A DNA stretch of 64,000 nucleotides from Microthyrium microscopicum (lineage: Eukaryota; Ascomycota; Dothideomycetes; Microthyriales; Microthyriaceae), in contig MU004240.1 of the NCBI GenBank assembly GCA_010405405.1, positions 1,146,882-1,210,881 of the forward strand, read 5' to 3'. Under the pieces are notes generated by a model. It ran no database searches. It saw only the letters and a program-made list of their open reading frames with translations, and had not been told where the DNA came from. Shown here in pieces: positions 23,603 through 35,900 of this stretch. The stretch's first letter is position 1; each line of letters begins with the position of its first letter. Position numbers and translations under genes: made by a program.

Positions 23603-24711
23603 GGTCTTCAAGTACTGTATAGCTGTCCAATTGACAGTTAGATGCCGCCAATCTATGGATTCCGTCGTAAGAAGTTAAGGACTAAGAATTTCAAGTTTCT
23701 TCACAGGGGAACGAAGTCAAAGGGGCCACTTGGGTTTTGTGGGGGGGGGGGCGCTAGTTTCAGCCTGGACCTTCGTGGTCCAAGCTCCTCTTTGTCCTTT
23801 TACCTTTTACTTCTACTTCTACTCAAATACTTTTTGAAATATAGGAGCGGAATGGAGCGGGATATTGACATTTGATGTAAGTATCAATCCGCAATTCCAA
23901 GCCGCTTCCTCTTTGGTTACTTGCAACTGTACTCTGAATCATGCACGTGGCGAGTATGGTAAGTCATCTGCAGGATCATGAATTCAGAATAGGCACCCAG
24001 CTTTGAGAACGTTGACGACCTATGGAAATATTGCTTCCCTCGTAGCCAATGTTGTTTATACATAGCGACTTGTCGTAGTGGAAGGTCCATATGTTTTCCA
24101 ATGCTACTATCAATGCAAAATTCTTTGGCTGTTCTTATGCAGGCTCGACAGGTCGAAGGCGAGGACCCCTGGACCTGGCTAGCACATGGCACGGTTTCCA
24201 AAGGCGCTTAGAGAATGACAAGATAGGCTACTTCAACGCTTTTAAGTTGTCGGGCTAGGCTGGTTGGTTCTTTGTAACCTCACTGATTCTGCAAGTCCCT
24301 GCTTCTCTGCATATGCATATGCAATACCTAGTAATTCAACACATACTAGAATCGTCTAGAAAGAAGACCTTATGACTCCTTGGTGCGGCGACTTGGAAAG
24401 GCCTTTGAAATTGGATGCAGCCCACTTACAAGTTACGCAACATGCGAGCCTCAGCCACACATGCAGCGTTGATTCTCGTTTTGCCCGTTGTTGCTTATTT
24501 GCTGCGCACGCGCTTCGTAAGTCTAGGCGAACCAGTAGGTACCCCCACTCGTCCAATCGTCTTGAACCTTTGTGCTGTAACACTGGGCTGAGATCTTGGA
24601 CGACAACCGGTCAAAGTTCACCCCTCCGCCTCACGGTTCTTTAAACATCTTTCTCAATTACCATCGTTGCTGCAGTCGCTGTTGAAGCCTACTCAATTTC
24701 TGGCATCGCCA
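23603..24711. other. Intergenic region, divergent promoters
   Basis: 1.1 kb between the F-box-like gene (minus) and the RBR ligase gene (plus). Contains a run of 11 G at 23741-23751. Short frames on both strands look spurious. No RNA gene or mobile element seen. Confidence 0.5.
23741..23751 (+). repeat. G11 homopolymer
   Basis: Eleven consecutive G, the longest homopolymer of its kind in the window; in a non-coding position and prone to assembly error or slippage. Confidence 0.9.
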
Positions 24712-26972
24712 ATGGATATTGATTGCTCTCCACAGATCCGCACACTACCTACACAGACGCGCGCAAACGCTGCGTTTGTTGCCGGCGCGCACGATGCGAC
24801 GTCCTCTGAGCCGATAGACGATGCGGATAGTGATTCCTTGGAGGATTTAACTGATGAAGATGATGAAGACGATGTATCTGCACTTTCAGATATATCGTCT
24901 GAGGAGGAGTCGCGGAATGACAATCATGCGCCAACATCAGGCTATGTCCGATGTCCACCGTCAATAGAATCTCGAAGATTGGATCAGTCACTTGCGCCAA
25001 CTTGGACGGTAGTAGGTGAAAATAGCGTTCCAACAAGTCCCGGGACGATTAGATCAGTCAGAAGTTCGGATAATCTATCAGTAACCTCTTCGCGAAAGTC
25101 ACTTCCTATTAACCACCATTCAGGAACCCATAAGTAAGCGCTATATTTTATATTCACCTAAATAATGTCAATGCAAAAGATCACTAACGATCTGTGACTA
25201 GAATTCTCGGGCCCGTCGCTGTTAATAAAGGCCAACTTGTCTCGGTTCGAAGACGTACACCGTCCAAACCACCATTACCCAAAAAGCGCTCAAAATCAGA
25301 ATCCAATATTTTGACACCGAAGAGAGAGAAGTCAAAGCAAAAAGCAATGACATCGCCACCTCCAAGCATTCGTCGCAAGAGCACCAAAGATAAGGACGAA
25401 TCAAGCATGCGTCCCCCAAGCACACGAAGTATATCAGCCTTATTTGGCCGATCATCCCCAGGCAAACCATCCAACTCCAAGTCATCAAGCTCTAAACGTC
25501 CTATAAAAACGTAAGTCAATACTATAAAGGAAATTATCATTTCAAGGACGGCATTTCTTGGCGGTCAGAGCTTAAACTGATACTAATTGATATCAGTGTT
25601 ACATGTGTATCATGTCTAGAAGATGATATTCCTCACACAGAAGCCGCACATACGAAATGCAACCACCACATGTGCCGCTCTTGTGTCCATCGCCTCTTCG
25701 TTCTCTCAACTACAGATGTCTCCTTAATGCCGCCTCGATGCTGCGATTCCAACGAAATCGAGCCTCTCTATGTCCAACGACTCTTCGGCAAAACCTTTCT
25801 CGACAAGGCCCAAATGAAAGCCTGGAACTCCAAGTACGAAGAATCTAAAACCAAAAACCGCCTCTACTGCACCAACAAGGAATGCGGCGCGTGGATCCCT
25901 CCAGACCAAATCGAAAAGTCGGCATCCACCGGTCGCAAACGCGGTACTTGCAAGAAGTGCAAGACTCAGGTATGCAAAAAATGCTCTCGCAAATGGCACT
26001 ACTCTCGGGAGTGCGAGGTCGACGAGGACACAAAGAAAGTGCTCGCATTGGCTGAAGAAACTGCTGGCTGGCAACGCTGTTATCGGTAAGATTGCCTCCT
26101 GTCAAGCTACGATTCTTGTCTTTGGCATTCCCTACTAATAAAGTCTAGTTGCAAGGCCGTCGTTTCGCTGGATACTGGTTGCAATCATAGTAAGCTTTTA
26201 CCATAACGCAAGTTCTGAGATCAAACTAACTTCTATCTTTAGTGACATGTCGCTGCGGTAAGACCTCTCCGCGTTGGCGTTGGCAACACTATTTCGTAGT
26301 CTTACCTATACTAACAACTGTTCAGGCGCACAGTTCTGTATGCTATGCGGGCGAAAATGGCGGGACCCGCTATGCCAAGTCGAATGTCCACTGTTCTCCG
26401 TACCAGATGATCCAAATGGGCTTGCCGCATTTATCGTGGAGGACTTTGGCCCGTGGCGTCCGCAGGGCCGAAGGGGTGAAGATCCGCTTGCTAATGATTT
26501 GGAAGAACTTATTCAAGGACAGGCTAACCTCCTAGGGATGTGGAATAGAGGTAAGATTATCCCGTGCCAACTCACGTCTCTGGAAGATATTCGAAGAAAT
26601 CAAAAAGATCGTATCTCCCATCGCACTCGATGGCTACCATACGATGCGTTCCTAATAGAGTGCTATGGCTTCCACCGAATGCGATGGGTGTTCTACGATT
26701 GCAACTTGACGCTCCTATACTGACCAATTCCAGGCTTTGCGGGCCCTCCGCCACCGCCACCACCTCCACCGGAGTTTCCGCCGCGGCCAGTGGTAGCGGG
26801 GGAACCTGACATGAGACGAAGACGACGTGCACCCGTGGGAGACGCTGAGTTTGAGAGAGCCTTCGGGGGCATGCGCCTTGGACCACCTCTACCTCTTGCT
26901 CAACCCCAACGTCTTCCAAATGCTCCTCGTCGTTATGACAATGGTCATAACCAACAACAGCAGTATCGCTAG
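24712..26972 (+). CDS. RBR-type (RING-IBR-RING) E3 ubiquitin ligase
   Basis: Seven exons: 24712-25133, 25202-25510, 25597-26085, 26149-26189, 26243-26257, 26326-26550, 26734-26972; all phases agree, 579 residues. RBR ligases take ubiquitin from an E2 onto a RING2 cysteine before transfer. Seen: Ser- and acid-rich disordered N terminus (about 1-240, with DLTDEDDEDDVSALSDISSE); RING1 with CVSCLEDD, KCNHHMCRSC; IBR with YCTNKECGAWIPP, CKKCKTQVCKKCSRKWHY; RING2 WQRCYRCKAVVSLDTGCNH-TCRCG-AQFCMLCGRKW, assembled from three short exons (41 nt, 15 nt, and part of the next); C-terminal run of nine prolines and Arg/Pro/Gln-rich tail. The likely catalytic cysteine is in CNHMTCRCG (second Cys region). The start is ATG 24712 (MDIDCSPQ); the frame is open upstream only with TTG. 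The 183-nt intron 26551-26733 has an open, readable frame, so retention would replace the proline-rich tail. Confidence 0.9.
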
Positions 26973-27324
26973 GCCTAGTAAGCTCATCATATGACTTGAC
27001 GAACTATGAATCAGCGCGGTTTAAGTGGTATTCGCTGAAACGATTTCATGAATCAACGGAAAGCCTGCACGCTCTGTTCAGCCTACTCTAGGACAAGTGC
27101 ATTTTTGCCGAAAGGATATGTCGCGAAATTCAATGTCCACTTCGCGCCGTAAAGGTTCTCTGCAGGTTCAGAGTATCCAAACGACGAGGATCGATTAGCA
27201 GCCGAACAGTTAATGTATCATAAATGTCAACAATTGAAAGATAATGAAATCTAATAGTCTCGAATTTGCTTTGTGCAAGAAAGAAAGCCCACAAGAATTG
27301 GCTGCTAGGATATCTTTCTAGGCA
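26973..27324. other. Convergent intergenic region
   Basis: 350 bases of expected 3' untranslated sequence between the RBR ligase and the thioesterase genes. No further features. Confidence 0.5.
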
Positions 27325-28165
27325 TTACTTTTTCTCTCTTGGTGATAATTGATCAACAATGTTCTTGGGGTCTTTCCATCCCATCGCGATATACTTTGTG
27401 TGACTGCCTCTGGCAAAGATCTGACCCTTCTCGTTCATAAATTGTATCGAAGTATAAGCAAGCGTTTTGCCAACTGTTCTCTGTCAGCATTACAGTGAAT
27501 TTATGGAGTTCGAAGCGAACGAACACTTATCGCATGTCACTTCTGCGAGCACTTTATCGCCAATCTTTCCACCAGAGCTCAGATAAGTAACTAATATTGT
27601 TAGTACACGATGGTAATGACGCGATGGGGCATTGATACCATTCAGATCTGTTGACACCCCTGTTGTGTAAAGACCTTTCGATGCCACTGCTAGTGAGCCT
27701 CCAAGATCGACTGGAGAATGTCAAAATTTGTTGGGTTTCAACTCAAAAGTCATGTTTTACCCATGCTAGCGATAGTTCCTCCATGAAGTATATCAAGCCG
27801 ATTCTGGTGTATGTAAGTGATCTGCTTGCGGTTCATAAACCCAGAAATCTCACGGTGTGATCTTTCTCTACTTCAATTTCGAACTTTACTCGTCCTGGTA
27901 CAGCAGATGTAACACGGAGCTATTCGAATAGTAGTTAGTGTTCTGACTTTAATTCTGTGGGTATCACCAACATTGTTGAGTAATCTGAGATGGTAACGTT
28001 AATGTCATTTCCAAGTCTATAGAAAAGATTCATACCTAGGTTCTAGACCAGATTGTGTTCTGAATGATTCCCACACCTATAGATTAAGACATTAGGTCAG
28101 AATTGACTTGTTTGAGCACCAGAGAAAGTAAGGCATACTGAACGAACGAACTTGAGAGCAGGCAT
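27325..28165 (-). CDS. 4HBT hotdog-fold acyl-CoA thioesterase (ACOT13/THEM2-like)
   Basis: Eight exons reconstructed: 28139-28165, 28036-28076, 27972-27984, 27854-27919, 27761-27803, 27639-27710, 27525-27590, 27325-27473; phases agree throughout, 158 residues. Introns are 48-62 nt, so introns make up nearly half of the gene. The family hydrolyses acyl-CoA esters. Seen: VWESFRTQSGLEPR, LRVTSAVPGRVKFEIEVEKD, the hotdog active-site block LHGGTIASMVDLGGSLAVAS (HGG motif and the following acidic residue), STDLNVTYLSSGGKIGDK and GKTLAYTSIQFMN, ending SPREKK. No targeting peptide is obvious. Exon 3 is only 13 nt (encodes LLNN with a split codon). No single exon exceeds 50 codons, so the gene is easy to miss in ORF scans. 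The shared 480-bp upstream region with TFB2 suggests a bidirectional promoter. Confidence 0.88.
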
Positions 28166-28645
28166 GATGGCAATACTATGCAATTGAACTTGATTCCGCT
28201 TGAATTTGAGCAATTGAGGTAGTTTTTGAGGTAAAGGATGCCCTTAGAGTTAATTGGAATCTAATCGAATCTCTAAAGACGAGCATCGATGGTGAGAATG
28301 ACCCTCCATAACTTCTGATTTCCGAATATAAGGTAAGGGGGGTCAAGAAGAGCACATGTATGGGGGCCACCGAAAAATGGAAAGGTGCATTTTGAGATCG
28401 ACGCTTGCCAAGCATTTGACATCAACATTTCATCCAGGAGGCCGCCCACCACTTCACCTCTTCACCTTTTCACCTTTTCACATTCTTTACCTTTGAGCTG
28501 CGCATCGCGTCTTTGCACTTTCCTTCTTTTCAAGAACTTGCCGCTGTTGAGCTCTGTGTCACTCACTCGGTGTCTTCATATCATGATTTATCGGTAGTCT
28601 TGCGCCCCCTCCAGGACTACTGTCCATCCCTTAAGCCTCATCGTC
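28166..28645. promoter_or_regulatory. Bidirectional promoter region thioesterase / TFB2
   Basis: 480 bases between two divergently transcribed start codons. The TFB2-proximal half is rich in CTT/CCTTTT pyrimidine tracts (about 28440-28540), typical for fungal core promoters. No specific factor site is called. Confidence 0.55.
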
Positions 28646-30193
28646 ATGTCTCTCTCAAGTGCTGTTCTTGATTACCTGCAGGCCCAGCCTGGAGTCACGT
28701 TCAAGCGACTCTATTTACAGCCTCCGACTGTCCTGGCTGTCTTGAGGCGCATGCTACCTCATTTAGGTACTGTAGTTCAACTGGCGGCCAAACCTTAGCT
28801 AATAATGATTAGCAAAGAACATCATTATGGCTATGCTATTCATGCCCGAACCATTCCTTGAAGAAGACTTACTCACTTGGATACGAGCCGAAGCTAGACC
28901 GTACGACATCCACCAGTGGTCCATCAACTCTTGCTGATTGGTGACAGACAACGCGACGAAGCTATGACAGTTCTTGAACAGCTTCATATACTTACATTAG
29001 TGCCCGAACCTCCTACACCTCGAGCATACCGTTTGAACACGGCCTTTGCTTCGTCGCTGCGTCAAGCTCTAATGGGAGGAGGATCTACGAACTCTTTTGG
29101 AGTCCCAGCTGATAAAGATGCGCCTGGGCCTAAGCGAACTGTAGAAGAATTGGATAAATGGGCGAGAAAACAATGGGAGGCTATACTCTATTACATGGTT
29201 GGAAGCGCAGAACGAGAATACAGCCGAGAAGGCAACATCTCATCAGGCACGAGAAAGCTCCTTGAGATGGGAGAGTTCATTATTATGCGAGGCGGCAGAG
29301 CAGACATTACCAAAGGCGGCTTTACCTTTCTCCTTCAGGAAGCTAATGCTCAAGTCTGGACGCTTCTAATTGTCTACCTCGAGAATTCCGAATCGGTTAG
29401 TTCAATCCATACCAAAAGCAAAGTCATTGAGAACCAATCTAAAGATATCGAACAGCTTCAAATGGATCCTGTGGAAATGCTCTCTTTCCTCTTCATGCTG
29501 GGCTCGCTTGAGCTGGGCCAAGACTACAACACCGAATCTCTCACAAAAACCCAATTTCATATGCTCGAAGACCTCCACGACTTTGGCATCGTTTACCATC
29601 CTCCAGATGCCCGGGGTCGTTTCTATCCTACACGCCTCGCCACAACACTCACCTCCTCCGATGCATCTCTCCTCAGCAATCCAAACTCATCCCTTTCCAT
29701 GAACTCTGGCAAGGGCTCCATAATTCTCGAAACTAATCACCGGATATACACATATACTTCATCACCGTTACAAATCGCAGTACTTGCGTTATTCGCCAAC
29801 CTCAATTCCTGCTATCCGAATCTAGTGTCCGGAAAGTTGACTAAAAAGTCGATTCAGAGGGCCGTGGAGAAGGGCATCACCGCAGACCAGATCATTGACT
29901 ACCTGCGAACGCATGCTCATCCGCAGATGCTGAAGAACCAGCCCGTCCTACCACCCACAGTCGTAGATCAAATTCGCCTATGGCAGATCGAAGGCGATCG
30001 TATGGAGGCGACGCCAGGATTTCTGCTCAAGCAATTTGTTAACGCAAACGAGTACCGGGAGACGGCACAGTATGCCGAGAACCTGGGTGTATTGGTTTGG
30101 CGTAATGATCGCGAACACATGTTCTTTGTCACGCGTATTGAGCAATTGCAGCAGTATCTGGCAAAGAGAAAGACTCAAGCGCCTAGAAGATAA
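28646..30193 (+). CDS. TFB2: TFIIH core subunit Tfb2 (p52)
   Basis: Three exons: 28646-28766, 28813-28900, 28948-30193, introns 46-47 nt, 484 residues. Tfb2 anchors and stimulates the Ssl2/XPB helicase in transcription initiation and nucleotide excision repair. Seen: N terminus MSLSSAVLDYLQAQPGVTFK, then AKNIIMAMLFMPEPFLEEDL, ILTLVPEPPTPRAYRLNTAF, KQWEAILYYMVGSA, GGRADITKGGFTFLLQEANA, FLFMLGSLELGQDYN, HDFGIVYHPPDARGRFYPTR, IQIAVL-like core (SSPLQIAVLALFANLNSCYP) and the C-terminal p52/Tfb5-binding region VLPPTVVDQIRLWQIEGDR, PGFLLKQFVNANEYRETAQY and GVLVWRNDREHMFF. Length fits the family (human 462, yeast 513). A naive ORF would start at an ATG inside intron 2; the spliced start at 28646 is preferred because it restores the conserved N terminus. 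Confidence 0.95.
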
Positions 30194-30531
30194 GACCTGA
30201 GAGAGTGTACATGAATTTTGCTTTAGCTGCATTGTTGTTGGAGCAAAGGTTGGATATCAAGATATAACAGAGAAGACTGTTACGATGAAGAGAGCTGTGG
30301 CGTCTGAAAAGCCACGAGTTCATACATCAACAATTAGATTATGCATCATAATGCATCTAGTATAGACGCACTTGATCCCATAAGCTGATGATGCGATCAG
30401 CATAATATAATGTCTTGGTCACTCAACTCTGAAGTAATTGATATATGTCTGTAATCTTCACTTTCCCCATGCACGCCAAGAGCCATTTCGCTTTCACTAT
30501 CTATTTGCGTGCTTTTCAAGCCAAACGTCTG
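30194..30531. other. Convergent intergenic region
   Basis: 340 bases between TFB2 and the S28 peptidase gene, expected to hold both 3' untranslated regions. Nothing else seen. Confidence 0.5.
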
Positions 30532-32186
30532 TTACCCTAGAACAGTCGGGGGCCGAAATTCCTTCACCCAATGCACAGTCTTCTCTATAGCCTTCGCGCG
30601 AACCTCCACACAAGCAGGCATCCGATCACACTCTGGCTGCAAATCAACAGCATGATGTCCACCCGGAATCACCAACGCCGGCCGGTCCTCCGTACTCTTC
30701 AACGCTCCACCAGGTCTCAGCGGCGACAATGGAGTCATATGGAACCACGGGTCATGATCACCACTAATATAAAGCAATCTCGTCGAATTACGATCACTCC
30801 AACCACCAGTAAACGCATTTAGTTCATCCCACGATGCGTGACTCTGAGCCATCTTCTCTGGGAAGTGCATCTTGCACTGATGAACCATATATTCATCACT
30901 GACAAAGCGTGAGATGATGGAACCGTTGCGATTGGCTGGAGCCACAGGATCGAAGCCGCTGGGCCAGATGCATTGCCACCATCTGTAGGCACGCGTGTCG
31001 GAGCTGGGCGAGGGGCCTCTTTGGTTGAGTTGCTGGCCGGTGTAGATTGGGTTTCTGGAGTTGTATGTTTGTAGTGTTATGATTAAGGGGCTTCCTTCCC
31101 AGGTGAATCTGGATATCGATGCGTAGGCTGCTAGTGCTTTGGCTAGGCCGACTCCTTCTGGGCCGGGGAGTTGAGGCCTGGCAGGCTTGGTGTCGGCGGG
31201 TCTGTTCTTGGCGACATTGCTTTGGGCTGGTATGCCATGTACACCTTCGATGATGTCGCAGAAGGCGAAGAACTCGCTCAGATCTCGACCGGATTGGAAA
31301 TCTGGGATGGCTCGAAACACAGCGCTGTGAGTATGTATTAGCAACGATTTGAGTCATGGAGAATATTATCTTACGCTGCGAAATCATCATAGTGAGTGAG
31401 CAGGCTCAGTCCAAACGACTTTTTAAGCTCCTGCTTCTCCAGTTCAGTACCACTCGTCCCGATCCTATCAATCTCCGCGACTACCTTCGCCACATCGTTG
31501 CTACAATTCCGCGGCATTCCATGCTCGATAATCGGCAATGTATAAGTCGAACTACTCATCCCCTGAGACGTTGCCGACGAAGCCCAGTAACTCCAGAACG
31601 TGCCAGGCGAAACCTTCTCCGTCCAAGCAGCAATAGCACCCGGTAACGAGCCACCAATAAACACCCAAGGCGCCTTCGTAGCCACGCTACTGCCATTGGG
31701 ATCGAAAGCAAGAACAGCATTGCGAGCAAAGTACACATTATCCGCAACAGAGTTTTGCGGCGTGTTGAATCTCATATTCGCATCCGAAAGATTAGACACA
31801 GGAACCGACTGTCCAAAATAGCGATGCTCAAGCAAGACTATCGCAGCACCAAGCTTCTCCGCTAGAATTTTCACTGCGCCTTTCTGGAGATATGCAGCGA
31901 GCTCTTTCTTGTTGGAGAGATTGTTGACCACGGTCCAGATGGGCTCTTCTCCAGTTGTGCTGAATATCACCGGTGATCCAGGGCCTTTCCATTTTGTGGC
32001 ATCGTAGAAGTAGCGCTCGGAGAATTTGCCTGACTTTGGATCACTGTGATCGATAAGTTGCTGAAATGTGCCACTTCCTATAAGTCCTGGTGCAGCTAAG
32101 AGCGTCGACTCTTCTATGGAATTGTCGATTGCTGTCACAGACCAGCAGAAGACCGCGGCAAAGGCCTGGCACAACAAGACCTTCAT
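30532..32186 (-). CDS. Secreted serine peptidase, family S28 (prolyl carboxypeptidase-like)
   Basis: Two exons, 31375-32186 and 30532-31324, 50-nt intron, 534 residues. S28 enzymes cleave after proline and are secreted or vacuolar. Seen: signal peptide MKVLLCQAFAAVFCWSVTA; FQQLIDHSDPKSGKFSERYF (hallmark start of the mature domain); GEEPIW; LEHRYFGQSVPV; nucleophile region VFIGGSLPGAIAAW with Ser at about residue 180; LYISGDHDPWF (catalytic Asp about 460-462); PGGHHAVDL (catalytic His about 494-495). N-glycosylation sequons are frequent. The nucleophile elbow reads GGSLPGA rather than the more usual GGSYxG. ATG 32186 is the only sensible start since it gives the signal peptide. Confidence 0.92.
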
Positions 32187-32984
32187 GCTTTACAGTCTGT
32201 TATATTAGTCTGCATCATGTCTCTCAGACTGCCGTGAACGGCGCGATGGAGGTTGCTTTGCAGTAGCTACCATGGCGTTTTGGCAATAATATAGAGCATC
32301 GGTTGATAAAGGTATATTTTACACCAATCCGCTTTGACCTAATTAACGCTTGGGGATGTGTTGAAGTAGCTGGGTCAATAATAGAGCACCTATAGGGCGA
32401 GGTCAATGTCAATCTAAACTCACTCTACATCCAGTCTAAGCTGTAATTTCAGGGGTATAAGGAACATAAGCCACAGCTTCATCAAATTCTTTATGGTGCT
32501 TCTTGCTCCCGACTTTCAGACGAGATCTAATCCACAGGTAAGTATGAGCGAACTTAATCAAGAAACTTTTGCGTTTGACGGTCGCTAAACCTGAGCTATA
32601 CATTTCCGTATATGTAACAGACAGCCAAAACGAATGGGATCCGTAATCCAATGGCCTAAGGGGGTTTGGGTTATATACAAGACTTCTGGACTCTAGCCTA
32701 CCTTTGGGCATAGGGGTGGCATGATTGTGGGTAAATAAGCGTTCTATCGTTCCAGCCATTCTACAGAGTCCTCTTCGTTCGTTCGTTCCTCAACCACAAT
32801 TCCCAGAGTGTCAACAGTTGGACCGAATCTCTTTTAGCTCATCCTTGAGCGCCACGACGGCTCTCAATGGCGGCTACATGTGAGAGTTGGCAAATCCTTC
32901 ATTCTGCAGTTCGCAGTGCAACTGGTATCAAAGACTTCAGTGGCGATGGCAGGCAGCACGTCGTGATTGCACGTTTTTCCATTC
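32187..32984. other. Intergenic region with one weak ORF
   Basis: 800 bases between the S28 peptidase start and the importin stop. A minus-strand ATG frame at 32436-32759 (107 codons, MAGTIERLFTHNH) has no recognisable feature, neighbour support or splice signals; it may be spurious. Confidence 0.45.
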
Positions 32985-35900
32985 CTATGGTTGCGTAATC
33001 ACAGGCGTGTGTTGTCCGTTAGCCACAGCTGGGTCTTGTTGCTGCTGCTGTTGCTGTTGTTGTAACTGTAGTGCGATGTTGTCTGCTTGGTTGATCACTC
33101 CTTGAATAATCGCCTGCTCTTCCCCGCTCAAGACTTTTGTCAAGGACTCGTACAATGGTGGCTGTGTTTGTTGCAAGGCTAAGCTACTTGTTAGATTCTG
33201 TTGAACGCGTGCGTGGGAATACATACTGAAAAGTGCACTCTTGAACATGCCATAGGGCTCAAGCTTGTCGATTGCCGTATCGAGGAGGTTGTCCTCCTCG
33301 AGCTCATCCTCATCATCGTAGTTGTTATTGGAATACTTTCGAGCCTAGAATTCTTGTTAGTCCAGGATGACGAAGACTTTGAAGAATAACATACCTCTTC
33401 GGTCAAGAATTCAAGATAAGTTGAATTCTCGTCCCGGACGTCTTCGGTTTCTTCAGCTTCGGCTTCCCAGTTCTCGTTGGCTGTCCAGTTCTCATCTTCT
33501 TCTTCATCAATGTCATTGCTAACGTCATAGTTTTCTTCTTTAACGACTTCTTCACGATCTGCTTATAATGTTAGTATTGGCTTTGATATGCTGATGGGTC
33601 ACTCACTCTTGACAGCTGCAGGAAGAGTTTGGAAGAGGCGAACGACGCCGGTAAGCAGTCTCGGCCAGCCCTGTTGCACGCTGATAGGTATTTCATGCGC
33701 CTGGAGGGTAAGAAGCTGAATGATAGCCCCGATGGCCAACTTCTTATCATGCACGCGAGTGAACGAATCAATATTGGAGAACCACTGGCTAAAGAACTTG
33801 TTGGTAAGTCCATTGACTTCCAGAACGTGCAGAGCGAGTCGCGGATTGTAGTAAATGGCGTTAATGACAACCTCCATGAGATACATCCGGTAGCTTTTGA
33901 CTTTTGGCTCGTCGCTGTTAAGATGAAACATCGACAGCTGAATGAGTTCTGGAATGTACTCGTCAATGTGGCCATGGAGTGCCAGCATCACCACCTCAGC
34001 CAGCTTGCATCCACAGATGCGCTCCACTCCTCCTACGACCTTGTCATCCTTGAAAATTGTACGCACAATATCCATGACTGCTTCGAGATGAACCTTGTTG
34101 GCGAGTAGATTTGGTATTCCGTAGTTGACGAAATTTTCCAAGGCAGGAAGCATGTCTTCAAGATAGAGCTCGGCACCAGCCTTGAAAGTTTGATAGATTT
34201 GCTCAAAAGCGTGCCACATTGTTGGAGAAATGGCTTTGGCAGCAAAAGTGCAGCTATCGATGATTTCAAAAACTTCGTTGAATAGATCAAATAACTTGTG
34301 TTGAAGAGTGATTTCGATGACGGGCATCAAGATCGTTTCCATATGAAGCAAGACATCGGGTGTGCTCTCCAAAGTGAGAATGAGAGTACCGATAGTCTGG
34401 AGAACGCCGAGAGCTGTGATGGATTTTTCATCCAAATAGTCACCATATTCGTCATCGCCCTCGTTTTGGTTATTCTTTTCAATGACATCTCTAACGAGCC
34501 GAAGATATGTGTCCCGTAACTGCTCACTAAGCGCAACGGCAAACGGTGTGAGTTCTGTTGCGAACACTTCGACGAACTCTTCCATGACATTGGCAAGTGC
34601 ATCAACGTCCACTTCATTTGTCAATTTGAGAAGTTGCTGCATGATCTGAGGAATGTTGGTTTGCATAGCAGTACGAATAGAATCATGTCGGATCAAGGGC
34701 TGTAAAGCAATTGCAGCATCAACACGAACAGGAAGCTCTGTATCTGCCATCGACGCGAGAATGTTGCGGTAGATTGTGAATAGATTATTCTCGTCCGTCC
34801 AGTCCAGTCTCTCATACTTTTCAATGACGTCGCATGCTCGAGCACGAAGAAATCCATGAGGGCTTCTAAATTCGGGGAATACGTGCTTGACGAAGAAAAG
34901 CTCGACCTGGCCAGCGAACGGACTCTTCTTTCCGAGTATGACTGGAGCCAGAGTTCCTATCATTCTCAGACCGCCTTCCTTTTCTCGTGGGTTCTTTTGT
35001 TCTTCCGGTGCTTCTTCGTATACTGTGACCAAATCGTTCACAAACTTGAGAACTCCATATGTTTGGCTCTTTCGTGCCTTGGTAAGTGTGCACAAAAAGC
35101 TTGTTGCTGCAATATCTGGAGATGATATCTCGTCGTAGTAGCTCAGCTTCCGGTGAATATACTCCGAAGGGTCGTCCGTGAACAGTTCCAATTCTTCGTC
35201 GGATTGACAAAGCACTGGAAATAACAGATGGGCTATCAAATTTGGCATATGCGGTTTTAGATGGTCCCAGGTCACTTTGGGTTTGACGCACTCTTCCAAG
35301 AATTGCAGTGTATATGATAGAGCGCCCCGACTGAGCCAGGTAGTCTTGGCCACCCATTTTTCGATTTGCGCCAGATATATCTTTTGAATTTCGGGTGCAA
35401 AATTGTTAATGAATGATTTGGCAACTTCAGTGTAGTCCTCGCCGTTGGTGGGCTTGGTCAGCGTCGTGGGATTTCCGTATCTAATATTGACCATTATTAA
35501 TTATGCGATTAAGATTCGAAGCTTTCATACCGTGTGAAGAGTCGATTCAAATTGGCATAAGCCCATTTCTTAGCCTTCCACCAATGATTCTTCTCCCGTT
35601 CATCAACGTCCTCAGGGAGGGCACTCGGAGGCGGATCTTTCGAGACAGTGTTGAGGAACAATGTGCACCATCCAACCATAGTTTCGTGTTCTCTTAATGC
35701 GACAGGTAATTCGAACTAGATTTGTTAGATGGTATCCGTAACATATTGGTGTACCTACGTATATGGCATGTTTGTATGCCTTGAGTAGCGCTCGAAGCAT
35801 TTCTCCTGCCTCAATACTCGTTTCATTCAGTAACCCGTTACCAATATTGAGCAAGAGGGGAAATGTGACCGAAACAACTTTGTCAAAATCTTGGCGACTT

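Noticed and set aside
18042-24711. Idea that the HET gene and neighbouring F-box-like gene form a defence or secondary-metabolite cluster
   Set aside because: No biosynthetic, transporter or regulatory partner genes are present and the flanks are ordinary housekeeping genes.
28916-28947. ATG inside intron 2 of TFB2 as the gene start
   Set aside because: The two upstream exons restore the conserved N terminus of Tfb2 in phase, so this ATG is intronic.
32436-32759. 107-codon minus-strand frame between the S28 peptidase and importin genes
   Set aside because: Has an ATG but no recognisable feature; kept only as a note in the intergenic entry.
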